A stretch of DNA of 64,000 nucleotides from Pseudomonas sp. B21-040 (lineage in GTDB: Bacteria; Pseudomonadota; Gammaproteobacteria; Pseudomonadales; Pseudomonadaceae): positions 3,713,501-3,777,500 of the forward strand of contig NZ_CP087176.1 in assembly GCF_024748695.1 (NCBI RefSeq), read 5' to 3'. The position numbers and the translations under genes are program-made. This document shows positions 43,066 through 52,297 of this stretch, in pieces. How positions within the stretch are numbered: position 1 is the stretch's first letter; every line of letters starts with the position of its first letter. The notes under the pieces are model-generated. The model made no database searches, was not told the DNA's origin, and worked only from the letters and a program-made list of their open reading frames with translations.

Positions 43066-44169
43066 TTACAAACGGATGACATGCCCTTGCACTGGCGCGA
43101 CCTGGCCGTTGAACAACCGCGTAATCACCGTCTGCGCCGCCTCATAACCGTCGCTTTGCACCACCTCAAGCAGCGGGTTGGCGGATGCGGTCACTTGCCC
43201 ATAAAACCGCTGCAAGCCATCGCCGATATGTTGGCTGACTCGCTCTGGCCCCCACTCGGCATTGCGCTTGCGCAACTGGATCGGCGCAAAAAAGAACACC
43301 GGTTGCGGGCCCTCGATGGCGCTCAGTTGTGCTTCATCCGTGCTTTGTGCCGAACCGGCGAAGCAGCTGTAAACCAGTTGTCCGGCGAATTGCTGATGCA
43401 CACGATCACGCAAACCCAGGTCGCCAGAAAAATCCACGTACAGAACAGGACGGTCATTGGCCAGGCTCGGCAGCTCCTCGTAAGACACTGTTCGCTCATA
43501 ACAGCCGAGCGCTTCGACGAAGGACGTGTTACCGGCCGAGGTCAGCGCAACCCGCTCGATATCGGGGTAGTTTTCCAGACACACAGCGGTGCCATAGGCG
43601 GTTTTGCTCGAAGCGCTGGAAAACACCAGCCGGGTCGCACCGAAGAATTGGTTGTCTTGCAGGAAATCCGCCAGCATTGATGAGGTCAGAAACAGCGGTT
43701 TGAGCAAGATCTGCAGGTTTTCGGTGTCATGGCTGTAGTACGGATCCCAACTGCACCGGGTGTACTGGTTATAGGCCGAGGTCAGTGCCTGCCGGTGTTC
43801 GGCGCCATCATAGAAACCTCGCTCGGTGACCCGCTCGGGGCGCATCCACAGGTGACTGGCAATCGGAAAATAGCCGTAGAAGCGCTCCCCCACCGCAACC
43901 CCTTCAACCGTCGAAGCGATCACATCGGCGAAGCCCCAGGCCGGAATGTGCCCCATTTCCGCATTCCCGGTAGGGAAAAAACCCCAGTAATTCATCGAAT
44001 CGCCATACGCGGCATAAGTGATGTTGTTGGTGGTCAGCGCACAGCGGTCGATTTTCACAATCACCTCCCCTTCAGACGGAGTCAGACTGCGCTGCTCCTG
44101 CTCGATTCGACTCTGGTCGAGGGCGTTTTTGCGGGTGATCAGCCGTGTTACCGTGATCGGACTTTGCAT
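43066..44169 (-). CDS. DUF2855 family protein
   Basis: Protein of 367 residues matching DUF2855. The layout recalls medium-chain dehydrogenases with a degenerate GroES-like N-terminus: EGEVIVKIDRCALTTNNITYA, MGHIPAWGFADVIAS, VGERFYGYFP, then LVFSSASSKTAYGTA where a nucleotide-binding segment would lie. No zinc ligands are evident. AGCAGGAGTCTGAAAG precedes the ATG. It diverges from a TetR gene with 55 bases between starts, so that regulator probably controls it. Substrate unknown. Confidence 0.88.
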   Translation of the reverse strand: MQSPITVTRLITRKNALDQSRIEQEQRSLTPSEGEVIVKIDRCALTTNNITYAAYGDSMNYWGFFPTGNAEMGHIPAWGFADVIASTVEGVAVGERFYGYFPIASHLWMRPERVTERGFYDGAEHRQALTSAYNQYTRCSWDPYYSHDTENLQILLKPLFLTSSMLADFLQDNQFFGATRLVFSSASSKTAYGTAVCLENYPDIERVALTSAGNTSFVEALGCYERTVSYEELPSLANDRPVLYVDFSGDLGLRDRVHQQFAGQLVYSCFAGSAQSTDEAQLSAIEGPQPVFFFAPIQLRKRNAEWGPERVSQHIGDGLQRFYGQVTASANPLLEVVQSDGYEAAQTVITRLFNGQVAPVQGHVIRL

Positions 44170-44224
44170 CTTTCAGACTCCTGCTGCGAGTGAGTGGCGG
44201 GTAGCACCAGAGTAGTGGCAGCCG

Positions 44225-44884
44225 ATGAAGAGCGGGTTCGGAAACACCAAGGGCACTGCGCCTACCCTCAATCCCCGCGCCAAACCGCTGAAACGGCCGA
44301 GCCAGTCTCGGGCGATCTTCACCGTGGATGCGATTTACGAGGCGTTTGTTCGGATTTGGCGACGTGATGGCTGGTCGGGGCTGACCACGCGCGCGGTGGC
44401 GCTGGAAGCCGGCGTTGCCATCGGTACGTTGTACGATTATTTCCCGAGCAAGGAAGCGCTGCTGTCCGGTTATGTCCGCCATTGCCTGGAGAATCTGTTG
44501 CAGCACATCGATGACCAGGTTGTACGGCCCACGCATCTGGACTGGCAAGCGCGAATCAATCGTTTGATCCGTATGACCTGCGACCCGACCGATGCTGATC
44601 AGCCGTTGTTCGACTATGAGCTGATGACCCATGAACACCAGATCGCCGAACCCAAACACCACCGGCGGGTGTTCCAGGAGCTGTCGCAGAAGTGGCGCGA
44701 AGCGTTTGCGGCGTGTAGCGATTTACCTGAGCAGCCATCAGAAACAACCATCGATGCCTGGCTGATCACCGCCTGGGGTGGCCGCCGTTATTGCGTTACC
44801 GCACAACCGGCGGCAGCGCAAACGGCTGCGTGGCTGGCGGAGATCGAGTCGATGATCCGTGGCCGATTGCTGCACACCCCCTAA
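44225..44884 (+). CDS. TetR/AcrR family transcriptional regulator
   Basis: TetR-type regulator of 219 residues. After a basic, disordered N-terminus the helix-turn-helix reads LTTRAVALEAGVAIGTLYDY, followed by FPSKEALLSGYV; the C-terminal part is a helical ligand-binding/dimer domain. It diverges from the DUF2855 gene, the usual arrangement for a local repressor. I saw no clear palindrome in the 55-base gap, so its operator is not assigned. Confidence 0.93.
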   Translation: MKSGFGNTKGTAPTLNPRAKPLKRPSQSRAIFTVDAIYEAFVRIWRRDGWSGLTTRAVALEAGVAIGTLYDYFPSKEALLSGYVRHCLENLLQHIDDQVVRPTHLDWQARINRLIRMTCDPTDADQPLFDYELMTHEHQIAEPKHHRRVFQELSQKWREAFAACSDLPEQPSETTIDAWLITAWGGRRYCVTAQPAAAQTAAWLAEIESMIRGRLLHTP

Positions 44885-44895
44885 CCCCCAATACC

Positions 44896-44987
44896 CTGTA
44901 GGAGCGAGCCTGCTCGCGATAGCAGTGTGTCAGGCAAATCAATGCCAACTGACATACCGCTATCGCGAGCAGGCTCACTCCTACAGG
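44896..44987. repeat. Inverted REP pair, GAGCCTGCTCGCGA type
   Basis: CTGTAGGAGCGAGCCTGCTC at 44896 is mirrored by GAGCAGGCTCACTCCTACAG ending near 44986. It lies between the convergent TetR and FMN-reductase genes. Confidence 0.88.
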
Positions 44988-44999
44988 GGGACGGTGTTG

Positions 45000-45560
45000 T
45001 CACTCTTTTTTGTGTTGCTCGACCCATTTTGCATAAGCGTTGATAAAACTCTGCAGGAACGGCCTGACCGACTCGGACAGCTTGCCCGCCTCGTCGAACG
45101 CCGCGCCGGCGCCTCCAAGGTAGGCTTCGGGTTGCTGCATGCATGGCACATCCAGAAACACCATGGACTGGCGCAAGTGGTGGTTCGCGCCGAATCCGCC
45201 GACAGCACCCGGCGAAGCACTGATTACCGCACCCGGTTTGCCGCTCCAGGCGCTCTGGCCATAGGGCCGCGAACCCACATCGATGGCATTCTTCAAAGGC
45301 GCCGGTACCGAACGGTTATATTCCGGGGTGACGAACAGCACTGCGTCGGATGAACGCACCTGTTGGCGGAAAGTGCTGTAGGCTGCCGGCGGTGAAGCAC
45401 CATCGATGTCTTCGTTGTAGAGCGGCAGGTCGCCGATTTCAACGATTTCAAGCCTGAGATTGGCCGGTGCGAGATCGGCCAGGGCCAGCGCCACCTTGCG
45501 ATTGATCGATGCCTTTCTCAAGCTGCCGACCACAACGGCGATCTTGTAGACGTTGCTCAT
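45000..45560 (-). CDS. NADPH-dependent FMN reductase
   Basis: Flavodoxin-fold reductase of 186 residues, of the ChrR/ArsH-like quinone or azo-reductase type. The FMN phosphate loop is GSLRKASINRKVA near residues 12-24, and PEYNRSVPAPLKNAIDVGSR supplies the flavin-stacking segment. Family members reduce quinones, chromate or FMN with NAD(P)H and help in redox defence. The start MSNVYKIAVVVGSLR begins right at the first beta strand, supporting the ATG at 45560. It ends beside a REP pair and is probably monocistronic. Confidence 0.92.
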   Translation of the reverse strand: MSNVYKIAVVVGSLRKASINRKVALALADLAPANLRLEIVEIGDLPLYNEDIDGASPPAAYSTFRQQVRSSDAVLFVTPEYNRSVPAPLKNAIDVGSRPYGQSAWSGKPGAVISASPGAVGGFGANHHLRQSMVFLDVPCMQQPEAYLGGAGAAFDEAGKLSESVRPFLQSFINAYAKWVEQHKKE

Positions 45561-45736
45561 GGAAGATGTCTCGACTGTGCGATGGAAAGAACTTGTAGTT
45601 ATAGATGACGAATTACCCAGCGGGCCCTGAATTTCATCGCCCCTGACTATTTTTTTCCTGTAGGAAAACTTACTTCACCCAACCACGGTCTACAGAACCG
45701 AAAATTGAGTGATTTATCTCCAGAGGTTCTAAACAG

Positions 45737-45997
45737 ATGGCAGCAGTACTTGTCGGTCAGTTCCATGCAAGAGATGCGGAAGGCCGTGTTTATTCAGTGC
45801 ATGAGTTCCAGGAATCCACCCTGTCGGCGGACGGCCTTGGCGGCACGGAGCCTGTCACCACCTACAAACTGGCCATTGGCGATCGTGTCAAGAAGCTCGA
45901 TGAAAACCAATTCCTGCTGGTGCAAGCGGACGTGACCATCGTCCGTGAACCCGACACGTATGTCGGCAGCCTGCCAGAAGTCAACGTCGCCTCATAA
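45737..45997 (+). CDS. Hypothetical protein, 86 aa
   Basis: Unrecognised soluble protein: MAAVLVGQFHARDAEGRVYS, HEFQESTLSADGLGG, TTYKLAIGDRVKKLDENQFL. It appears all-beta. AGAGG lies 11 bases before the ATG. It is alone between the FMN reductase (divergent) and the LysR gene (same direction, about 90 bases on). Gln/Glu content and length are ordinary, with no sign of transfer. It could be a small OB-like or adaptor protein; nothing supports a precise call. Confidence 0.75.
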   Translation: MAAVLVGQFHARDAEGRVYSVHEFQESTLSADGLGGTEPVTTYKLAIGDRVKKLDENQFLLVQADVTIVREPDTYVGSLPEVNVAS

Positions 45998-46085
45998 CCG
46001 CGTGTTATGAGCAGAAGTCATATGCGCGCACTTGAGTTAGGATTCAGTCACTGATCCTCTCACCTGCTGAACATGGACTTCACGC

Positions 46086-46979
46086 ATGCGTTTACGCCAT
46101 ATCGAAGTGATCCACGCGCTTGTGCAGACTGGCCACCTGGGCACCGCCGCCGAATGGCTGCAGTTGCCGGTGGCCGAGGTTGAACGCCTTTTGCGTGAGG
46201 CCGAGGGTCAGTTGGGTTTCATGCTGTTTTCCAGCGTGCGTGGACGCTTGCAGGCGACCCGCGAAGCGCGGGAACTCCAGGTCGAAATTGCCCACGTTTA
46301 CGAAGCGCTTGAGCCCGTCCAGCGGCTGGCCTCCAGCCTCAAGCATTACCAGGCAGCCCCCCTTCGCATTATCTGCACCCCGCCCCTGGCCCAACAATTG
46401 TTGCCTCAAGGCATCGCTGCCCTGCGCCGACGCTTGCCCGATGCGCCGTGCAACCTGCTGAGCCAACCGACCCGCGAGATCATCAAGACCTTGTTGTTGC
46501 GCGAAAGCGACCTGGGGTTGAGCCTGCATGATCCCGATCACGCGGACATCCATTGCCAGGTCATTGCCCAAGGCAAGCTCCAGCTTCTGGCGCCCCACGG
46601 CTGGCTGCAACCCAAGCAGAAATACATTTCGTTGCAGGATCTGGCAGGTCAGTCGATGGTCGGTCTGGAAGGTCATGACCCGCTAAGCCCGGCACTGGAG
46701 AACAAACTGCAGGCCTTGCGCCCTGCCCCGGTCGTACATATCCGGGTCCAGACGCATCAGATGATGCGCAGCATGGTCGAGGCCGGTGAAGGTCTGGCGA
46801 TTGTCGACCCGTTTACCGCCCTCGGCGCCAAATCCAGCGGACTGGATGTGTGTCCGCTGGCCCCGGCAGTACCGATCAGCCTCTACGCCCTGACCCTGAA
46901 AAACGGCGAACCCAACGCCGCTATTCAGACACTGCTGGACATCATTACGGAACAAGCCGCGGCGATGCTGGCGAACTGA
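46086..46979 (+). CDS. LysR family transcriptional regulator
   Basis: LysR-type regulator of 297 residues: helix-turn-helix MRLRHIEVIHALVQTGHLGT through EGQLGFMLFSSVRGRLQATR, then the periplasmic-binding-protein-like effector domain (LRIICTPPLAQQLLPQGIAA, GEGLAIVDPFTALG). The ATG opens directly on the helix-turn-helix. Its 3' end overlaps the convergent acetyltransferase gene by 35 bases, so the stop regions of the two genes are shared. The target is unknown; the 86-aa gene upstream is codirectional, not divergent. Confidence 0.93.
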   Translation: MRLRHIEVIHALVQTGHLGTAAEWLQLPVAEVERLLREAEGQLGFMLFSSVRGRLQATREARELQVEIAHVYEALEPVQRLASSLKHYQAAPLRIICTPPLAQQLLPQGIAALRRRLPDAPCNLLSQPTREIIKTLLLRESDLGLSLHDPDHADIHCQVIAQGKLQLLAPHGWLQPKQKYISLQDLAGQSMVGLEGHDPLSPALENKLQALRPAPVVHIRVQTHQMMRSMVEAGEGLAIVDPFTALGAKSSGLDVCPLAPAVPISLYALTLKNGEPNAAIQTLLDIITEQAAAMLAN

Positions 46980-47559
46980 GCGAGTCTTCCAGCGAGTTAT
47001 CGAACAACCGATACCAGAACAGCGCCACTTCGGCGGTGTTCGGGTCAATCCCGCGATAACGCAAATGATCGATCCCGCCAATCACATACCCGCACCGCTC
47101 ATAGAGCCGACAGGCGCCCAGATTGTTGTTCTGGGTTTCGAGCATGATGCCGGGCAGTTTTTTCTTGCGGCTCCAGAACTGGGCCACATCCAGCAGCGCT
47201 TTGGCCACGCCATGGTGCCGCGCCGGGGCATGCACCGCTAACTCGTCGATATGCGCAAAACCGTTCCAGTTGGTGCTGACCACCAGATGGCCGACCGGCT
47301 CATCGTCGAGATACGCCATGAAAATCGCGCTGTCAGCGGCATCACGGAAACTGCTGAACTCCTCCGGGTCAATGCCGTAGCACTTTCGATAAGGGATGAT
47401 CGGCGTCACCGACCACTGTTCGACCGGTTTGCCAATTTCGGCAGCACCATAGGCGGCGACTTCAAAACTGAAGTCACTGCCCCAGATATAGGCCGCAAAG
47501 CCGTCATCGGCGACACGCACCGACAGGCCCGGGAACTTGGGATTGATCACAGGTTGCAT
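46945..47559 (-). CDS. GNAT family N-acetyltransferase, streptothricin-acetyltransferase-like
   Basis: GNAT acetyltransferase of 204 residues. The acetyl-CoA-binding segment is HIDELAVHAPARHHGVAKAL. The following stretch, GIMLETQNNNLGACRLYERC then GYVIGGIDHLRYRG and VALFWYRLF, closely resembles what I recall of SatA/Sat4 streptothricin acetyltransferases. That likeness is by memory and should be treated as a subfamily hint. The ATG at 47559 is used; the frame reaches 47589 only through a TTG. It follows ldcA by 14 bases on the same strand and its last 35 bases overlap the end of the LysR gene. Confidence 0.88.
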   Translation of the reverse strand: MQPVINPKFPGLSVRVADDGFAAYIWGSDFSFEVAAYGAAEIGKPVEQWSVTPIIPYRKCYGIDPEEFSSFRDAADSAIFMAYLDDEPVGHLVVSTNWNGFAHIDELAVHAPARHHGVAKALLDVAQFWSRKKKLPGIMLETQNNNLGACRLYERCGYVIGGIDHLRYRGIDPNTAEVALFWYRLFDNSLEDSLSSPASPRLVP

Positions 47560-47573
47560 GCTGGGAAAGGTCC

Positions 47574-49829
47574 TCACTCCTTGATGCAATCGACGGTGTA
47601 GTGCCGTCCATTGCCCTCGTCTTCGTGTTGCAAGCCATGCACATCGACGATAAATCCTGGGAAGCTACTGTCAAAAGTACGCGCAAATGAAAGGTAGTCA
47701 ATGATTGACCGGGTCGCCTCGGTGAACCGCTCGCCAGGCATGATGAGCGGAATACCTGGCGGATACGGCACCAGCATGACCGCAGCGATTCGTCCGTCCA
47801 GAGCATCGATGGACACCGCCTCCACCTCGCCTCTCACTAAATGATCATAGGCGTGAGCGGGCTTCATGACGACTTCCGGCAGCACGGTGTACATGCGCTT
47901 GAGGTGCTTGGCCGTGGCATTGCTGCGATAACAGGCGTGCAATTGATCACATAAGTCGCGCAAACCCATGCCTTGATAGCGCCCGCCGCTCTGTTGTGCC
48001 ACGCACGGCAGGCAGGCTGCCAGGCTGACGTTGGCGTCGTAGCTGCGCTTGAACTCCAGCAACTCGGTCAACAACGTGCTCCACTTGCCTTTGGTGATGC
48101 CCATCGAGAACAGCACGAGGAACGAATACAACCCGGTCTTCTCGACCACCAGCCCACGCTCCCAGAGGAATTTACTGACCACGGCCGCCGGAATCCCGCG
48201 CTCACTTAGCGCGCCACCTGCCGTCAAGCCTGGCATCACCAGAGTGACTTTGATCGGATCGAGCAGCACGTAATCGTCGGTCACACCGCCAAAGCCATGC
48301 CAGTCGGCGTCGGGTTGCAGCAGCCAATCCTCGGTGACCACGCGATCAATGCCTTCCACCGATGGCGGCTGCCAGATGGAAAACCACCAGTCGTCCGCCG
48401 CGATGTGCTGGCGTAGATTGGCCAGGGCGCGACGAAAGCTCAGGGCTTCGTCGAACATTTCCTGCAACAGCGAACGCCCGGCCGGCCCTTCCATCATCGC
48501 CGAGGCCACGTCCAGCGATGCAATGATGCTGTACTGCGGCGAAGTGGAGATGTGCATCATGAACGCTTCGTTGAACCGGTCGCGATCCAGTTGCCGTGCG
48601 CCACCGTCCTGGACATGAATCATCGACGCCTGGCTGAACGCTGCCAGCAACTTGTGCGTGGAGTGCGTGGTAAACACCAGCGGGCTGTCTTCGCTGCGTG
48701 AAGTACCCATGCCGTAACGCCCGGCGAAAAACTCGTGGAACGCCGCGTAGGCATACCAAGCCTCGTCGAAATGCAGCACCTCGACGCTGTTGCCCAGGTT
48801 TTGCTTGATCAATTCGGCGTTGTAGCAAAGGCCGTCGTAGGTCGAGTTGGTGATCACCGCCAATTTGACCTTCGGCGCTCGCCCCTTGGTCAGCGGGCTG
48901 GCGTCGATCTTGGCCTGGATCGACTCGCGGCTGAACTCGCTCAACGGAATCGGGCCGATGATTCCCAGTTCATTGCGCTCAGGGCACAGGTACAACGGGA
49001 TGGCGCCGGTCATGATGATCGAATGCAATACCGACTTGTGGCAGTTGCGATCCACCAGCACCAGATCATCACGCGCGACCATCGAATGCCAGACGATTTT
49101 GTTGGCGGTCGAGGTACCATTGATCACGAAAAAGGTGTGATCGGCGCCGAAATTGCGCGCGGCTCGTGCTTCTGCTTCGGCCAGCGGCCCTGTGTGATCG
49201 AGCAAGGAACCCAATTCGGGAACCGACACGGATAAATCCGAACGCAGGGTATTTTCCCCGAAAAACTGGTGAAACGCTTGCCCGACGGGGCTCTTGTGAT
49301 ACGCCACGCCACCGCCGTGGCCCGGTGTGTGCCAGGAATAATTGGAGTCGGCGGTGTGTTGCACCAGTGCCTTGAAAAACGGTGGCAACAGTCCGTCCAG
49401 GTACTTGCGCGCAGCCCGCGCCACTTGCCGGGCCAGGAACGGCACGGTGTCCTCGAACAGGTAAAGAATCCCGCGCAGCTGATTGAGTTCGGCCATGGCA
49501 TCAGCCGGGGCGTTTTCCAGGGTCACCTGCTCACCCAGGGCAAAGATCGGCAGATCCGGCGCACGCACTCGCGCCAGGCCAATCAGTTCGGCCATGTTCT
49601 GCAATAAATGGGAATGGGCGCTGGCGTCTTCAGCTGCAATTAACATGCACGAGAGGCCGTGATGGGTCGACGCAACTAGCCGCCCTTCGGTGTAATCCAC
49701 CGCCGAAACAATGCTGAAGCCTTCCTGCTCCAGCTCACGGGCGATGCCCCGTACGCGGTCACCGGCGACGGTGTCGGCCTTGATGTCGCGATGGACGATC
49801 AGGACCGGGAATTTCAAGTCTTTATACAT
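47574..49829 (-). CDS. ldcA: Lysine decarboxylase (Orn/Lys/Arg decarboxylase family)
   Basis: PLP-dependent basic amino acid decarboxylase of 751 residues, the same length as P. aeruginosa LdcA and with the same N-terminus (MYKDLKFPVLIVHRDIKADT). A response-regulator-like wing domain leads into the PLP domain: NYSWHTPGHGGGVAYHKS, FFVINGTSTANKIV, and the Schiff-base lysine near residue 390 in FTTHSTHKLLAAFSQ. It converts lysine to cadaverine in lysine breakdown. No cadaverine/lysine antiporter gene adjoins it; the acetyltransferase gene follows 14 bases on. The ribosome-binding site is weak. Confidence 0.93.
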   Translation of the reverse strand: MYKDLKFPVLIVHRDIKADTVAGDRVRGIARELEQEGFSIVSAVDYTEGRLVASTHHGLSCMLIAAEDASAHSHLLQNMAELIGLARVRAPDLPIFALGEQVTLENAPADAMAELNQLRGILYLFEDTVPFLARQVARAARKYLDGLLPPFFKALVQHTADSNYSWHTPGHGGGVAYHKSPVGQAFHQFFGENTLRSDLSVSVPELGSLLDHTGPLAEAEARAARNFGADHTFFVINGTSTANKIVWHSMVARDDLVLVDRNCHKSVLHSIIMTGAIPLYLCPERNELGIIGPIPLSEFSRESIQAKIDASPLTKGRAPKVKLAVITNSTYDGLCYNAELIKQNLGNSVEVLHFDEAWYAYAAFHEFFAGRYGMGTSRSEDSPLVFTTHSTHKLLAAFSQASMIHVQDGGARQLDRDRFNEAFMMHISTSPQYSIIASLDVASAMMEGPAGRSLLQEMFDEALSFRRALANLRQHIAADDWWFSIWQPPSVEGIDRVVTEDWLLQPDADWHGFGGVTDDYVLLDPIKVTLVMPGLTAGGALSERGIPAAVVSKFLWERGLVVEKTGLYSFLVLFSMGITKGKWSTLLTELLEFKRSYDANVSLAACLPCVAQQSGGRYQGMGLRDLCDQLHACYRSNATAKHLKRMYTVLPEVVMKPAHAYDHLVRGEVEAVSIDALDGRIAAVMLVPYPPGIPLIMPGERFTEATRSIIDYLSFARTFDSSFPGFIVDVHGLQHEDEGNGRHYTVDCIKE

Positions 49830-49926
49830 GGGGCTCAGTGTCCTGAGGCGGCAGACCATGGTCTGCCAATAACCTCAGGGTAGAGGGTTGAAGCGGATGT
49901 GGCGAGTGTCGATACATGCACGACCT

Positions 49927-49961
49927 GTAGCAGCTGCCGAGCACCGCGAGGCAGCTGCTAC
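49927..49961. repeat. Minimal GTAGCAGCTGCC palindrome
   Basis: GTAGCAGCTGCC at 49927-49938 faces GGCAGCTGCTAC at 49950-49961 around an 11-base loop. It shares the tips of the longer repeat family and lies just after the dnaQ stop, where it may form a terminating hairpin. Confidence 0.75.
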
Positions 49962-49965
49962 GGAC

Positions 49966-50724
49966 TCAGGCCTGGGCCTTGGCATCCGCCAGTTGCTGCC
50001 ACAGCGACGGCGCGCCGGCGGCTTTAGCGATGGCTTCCAGTCGTGCCACATGCTGGGCCAGGTCATCTTCGCTGGCGCGGATGATTCGGGCGGGGGTGCG
50101 GTCGGCCGGCAAGCGACGGATTTCGGTGGCGGAATTGTCCGCACCTTCACCGGAACCATTACCGTCGGACGCATTACCGGCCAGTGACAGGCTGGTCTGG
50201 CCGCCGGTCATGGTCAGGTAGACGTCAGCGAGAATCTCGGAGTCGAGCAAGGCGCCGTGCAGTTCACGGCCAGAGTTATCGACGCCATAACGTTTGCACA
50301 AGGCGTCGAGGCTGTTGCGCTGCCCGGGGTGACGTTCCCGGGCCATCATCAGGGTGTCCAGGATCGAGCAGTGTTGCGTGATGTCCGCGCGATCGTGCTG
50401 GCCCATCAGGGCGAATTCGTTGTTGATGAAGCCAACGTCGAACGCCGCGTTATGGATGATCAGCTGGGCGCCCTTGATGAATTCGAAGAACTCATCGGCC
50501 ACTTCAGTGAAACGCGGCTTGCCCACCAGGAATTCGTTGGTGATGCCGTGGACGCCGATGGCGCCTTCGTCACTCTCGCGATCGGGTTGCAGATAAACGT
50601 GAAAATGCCGGCCCGTCAGGCGCCGACCGATCAACTCGACACAACCGATTTCGATAATCCGGTGGCCGTCGGTCACCGGCATGCCGGTGGTTTCGGTATC
50701 GAGTACAACGGATCTGGTGGCCAT
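49966..50724 (-). CDS. dnaQ: DNA polymerase III subunit epsilon
   Basis: 3'-5' proofreading exonuclease of the replicative polymerase, 252 residues. DEDDh motifs are complete: VVLDTETTGM near residue 8, LIIHNAAFDVGFIN near 90-103, and HGALLDSEILADVYL near 155. A Gly/Ser/Asp-rich linker follows, then a C-terminal helix for polymerase alpha contact. It lies downstream of rnhA on the same strand, separated by a REP pair, in the conserved mltD-gloB-methyltransferase-rnhA-dnaQ neighbourhood. Confidence 0.96.
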   Translation of the reverse strand: MATRSVVLDTETTGMPVTDGHRIIEIGCVELIGRRLTGRHFHVYLQPDRESDEGAIGVHGITNEFLVGKPRFTEVADEFFEFIKGAQLIIHNAAFDVGFINNEFALMGQHDRADITQHCSILDTLMMARERHPGQRNSLDALCKRYGVDNSGRELHGALLDSEILADVYLTMTGGQTSLSLAGNASDGNGSGEGADNSATEIRRLPADRTPARIIRASEDDLAQHVARLEAIAKAAGAPSLWQQLADAKAQA

Positions 50725-50819
50725 CAGTGTTCAGCTCTCAACGGGTCAATCGTGCAAAAGCGGCGATGTTAACACGCTCGCGGGATCAGGCGCGCACCGC
50801 CAGCTTGATGCTGCGATGC

Positions 50820-50913
50820 CCTGTGGGAGCCGGGCTTGCCCGCGATGCAGACGCTGCGGACTTTCAGTAAAGCCGCGTCATCGTTCATCGCGGGCAAGCC
50901 CGGTTCCCACAGG
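50820..50913. repeat. Inverted REP pair
   Basis: CTGTGGGAGCCGGGCTTGCC at 50821 is mirrored by GGGCAAGCCCGGTTCCCACA ending at 50912. It lies between rnhA and dnaQ, both leftward, so it is in the shared transcript if they are co-transcribed. Confidence 0.88.
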
Positions 50914-50928
50914 TGAACGATGGAATCA

Positions 50929-51381
50929 TCAAGCCTGCTTGAACCCGCGCACTTCATCCACGCCACGGTTGGCCAACTGGTCCGCCCGCTCGTTACCGTG
51001 GTGACCGATGTGCCCGCGCACCCATTTCCAGGTGACGTTGTGGCGATTGACCTGCTCATCCAGCAACTTCCACAGGTCGGCGTTTTTAACCGGCTCCTTC
51101 GCTGCTGTTTTCCAGCCGCGTTTCTTCCAGTTGTCCATCCATTCGTTGATGCCTTTCATCACGTACTGGGAGTCGGTCACCAGCAGCACGTCGCAGGATC
51201 GCTTGAGTTCTTCAAGGCCACGGATCGCCCCCATCAGCTCCATGCGGTTGTTGGTGGTGTTGGCCTCGCCGCCCCACAGTTCCTTTTCAACCCCTTTGCA
51301 CACCAGCAATGCACCCCAGCCACCAGGACCAGGGTTGCCTTTGCAGGCGCCATCGGTAAAGAGTTCTACGCTATCGCTCAT
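50929..51381 (-). CDS. rnhA: Ribonuclease HI
   Basis: RNase HI of 150 residues, degrading RNA in RNA-DNA hybrids. Catalytic carboxylates are in [17 protein letters not shown] (Asp), the following [15 protein letters not shown] (Glu) and [14 protein letters not shown] (Asp), with a fourth in [14 protein letters not shown]. The basic protrusion [16 protein letters not shown] is present. Length and order match the E. coli enzyme. It lies between a methyltransferase gene and dnaQ. Confidence 0.97.
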   Translation of the reverse strand: MSDSVELFTDGACKGNPGPGGWGALLVCKGVEKELWGGEANTTNNRMELMGAIRGLEELKRSCDVLLVTDSQYVMKGINEWMDNWKKRGWKTAAKEPVKNADLWKLLDEQVNRHNVTWKWVRGHIGHHGNERADQLANRGVDEVRGFKQA

Positions 51382-51473
51382 GCCAATCTATCCAGAAAAT
51401 GCGGTGGCTCGTCGATCAGTGACCGACGATGCCCGAGGCCGGGGATTGACCCGGCCGGGAATATAAAAGGGGA

Positions 51474-52232
51474 TTACGGGTCGATACGGCGTCGATTGAC
51501 CTTGGCCATCGGCAAAGGAATCAGCTTGCCCATCGGTTCGCGCCGCTCCTGACGAAGTGGACGCAGGCCGACCACGATCTTGCGCGCCACCAACAAATAG
51601 AAACCGCCACCCGACAGTTGCCAATCACCGGCCTTGCGTTCCCAACCGGCCAGACGAGCCTGCCAGGCAGGTGACGCAAGCGGCGGACGATAGCACCCGA
51701 AGCGGCGTTTCTCCAGCGCGAAACCCAACAGGTTCAACCAGTCGGCAACGCGTGAAGGCGAGATGCAACGCGCCTTGCGCATGGCGTCATGGGCGAACAC
51801 ATGACGCAAGCCCCACGTGCTCCAGGGATTGATCCCGATGATAAGCAAGTGCCCGCCGGGCCGCACACTGCTCGCCGCTTCCCGCAGTAACCCGTGGGGT
51901 GACAGACAGAAATCCAGGCCATGCTGCAACACCACCACATCGGCGGCGTGCTCGCTCAACGGCCACGCCTGTTCTTCACAGACGATTTCGACACCGGGCA
52001 ACGGCGCCCCGAGCCGCACGTTGCGCTGCACCTGGGGTGCCGCCGGCGGGGTCTGGGCCGACGGACCGTAATGCACCAGATAGCCGCCAAAGAAGCGCCC
52101 CAACTCGTCTTCGAGCATGCGCCGCTCTTCATCCAGCAAAAATTGCCCGATAGGGCCGGACAGCCATTCACGGGCCGCGCTGATCAAGGCCAGCCACTCG
52201 GGATCAGCCTGAGCGAACGCTTTATCGGTCAT
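51474..52232 (-). CDS. Class I SAM-dependent methyltransferase (YafS-like)
   Basis: Protein of 252 residues in the position of E. coli yafS. A degenerate Rossmann methyltransferase fold is visible: [20 protein letters not shown] then [20 protein letters not shown]. The usual glycine-rich motif I is weak ([14 protein letters not shown]). TTGGAGAATGCA precedes the ATG at 52230-52232. It diverges from gloB with 65 bases between starts. The C-terminus is basic (KVNRRRIDP). Substrate unknown. Confidence 0.9.
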   Translation of the reverse strand: MTDKAFAQADPEWLALISAAREWLSGPIGQFLLDEERRMLEDELGRFFGGYLVHYGPSAQTPPAAPQVQRNVRLGAPLPGVEIVCEEQAWPLSEHAADVVVLQHGLDFCLSPHGLLREAASSVRPGGHLLIIGINPWSTWGLRHVFAHDAMRKARCISPSRVADWLNLLGFALEKRRFGCYRPPLASPAWQARLAGWERKAGDWQLSGGGFYLLVARKIVVGLRPLRQERREPMGKLIPLPMAKVNRRRIDP

Positions 52233-52297
52233 TGCATTCTCCAACGCGCCAGGAAGTTCTAAGATGCGCCATTGTTTTCCGCTTGGCGAATCCGACG

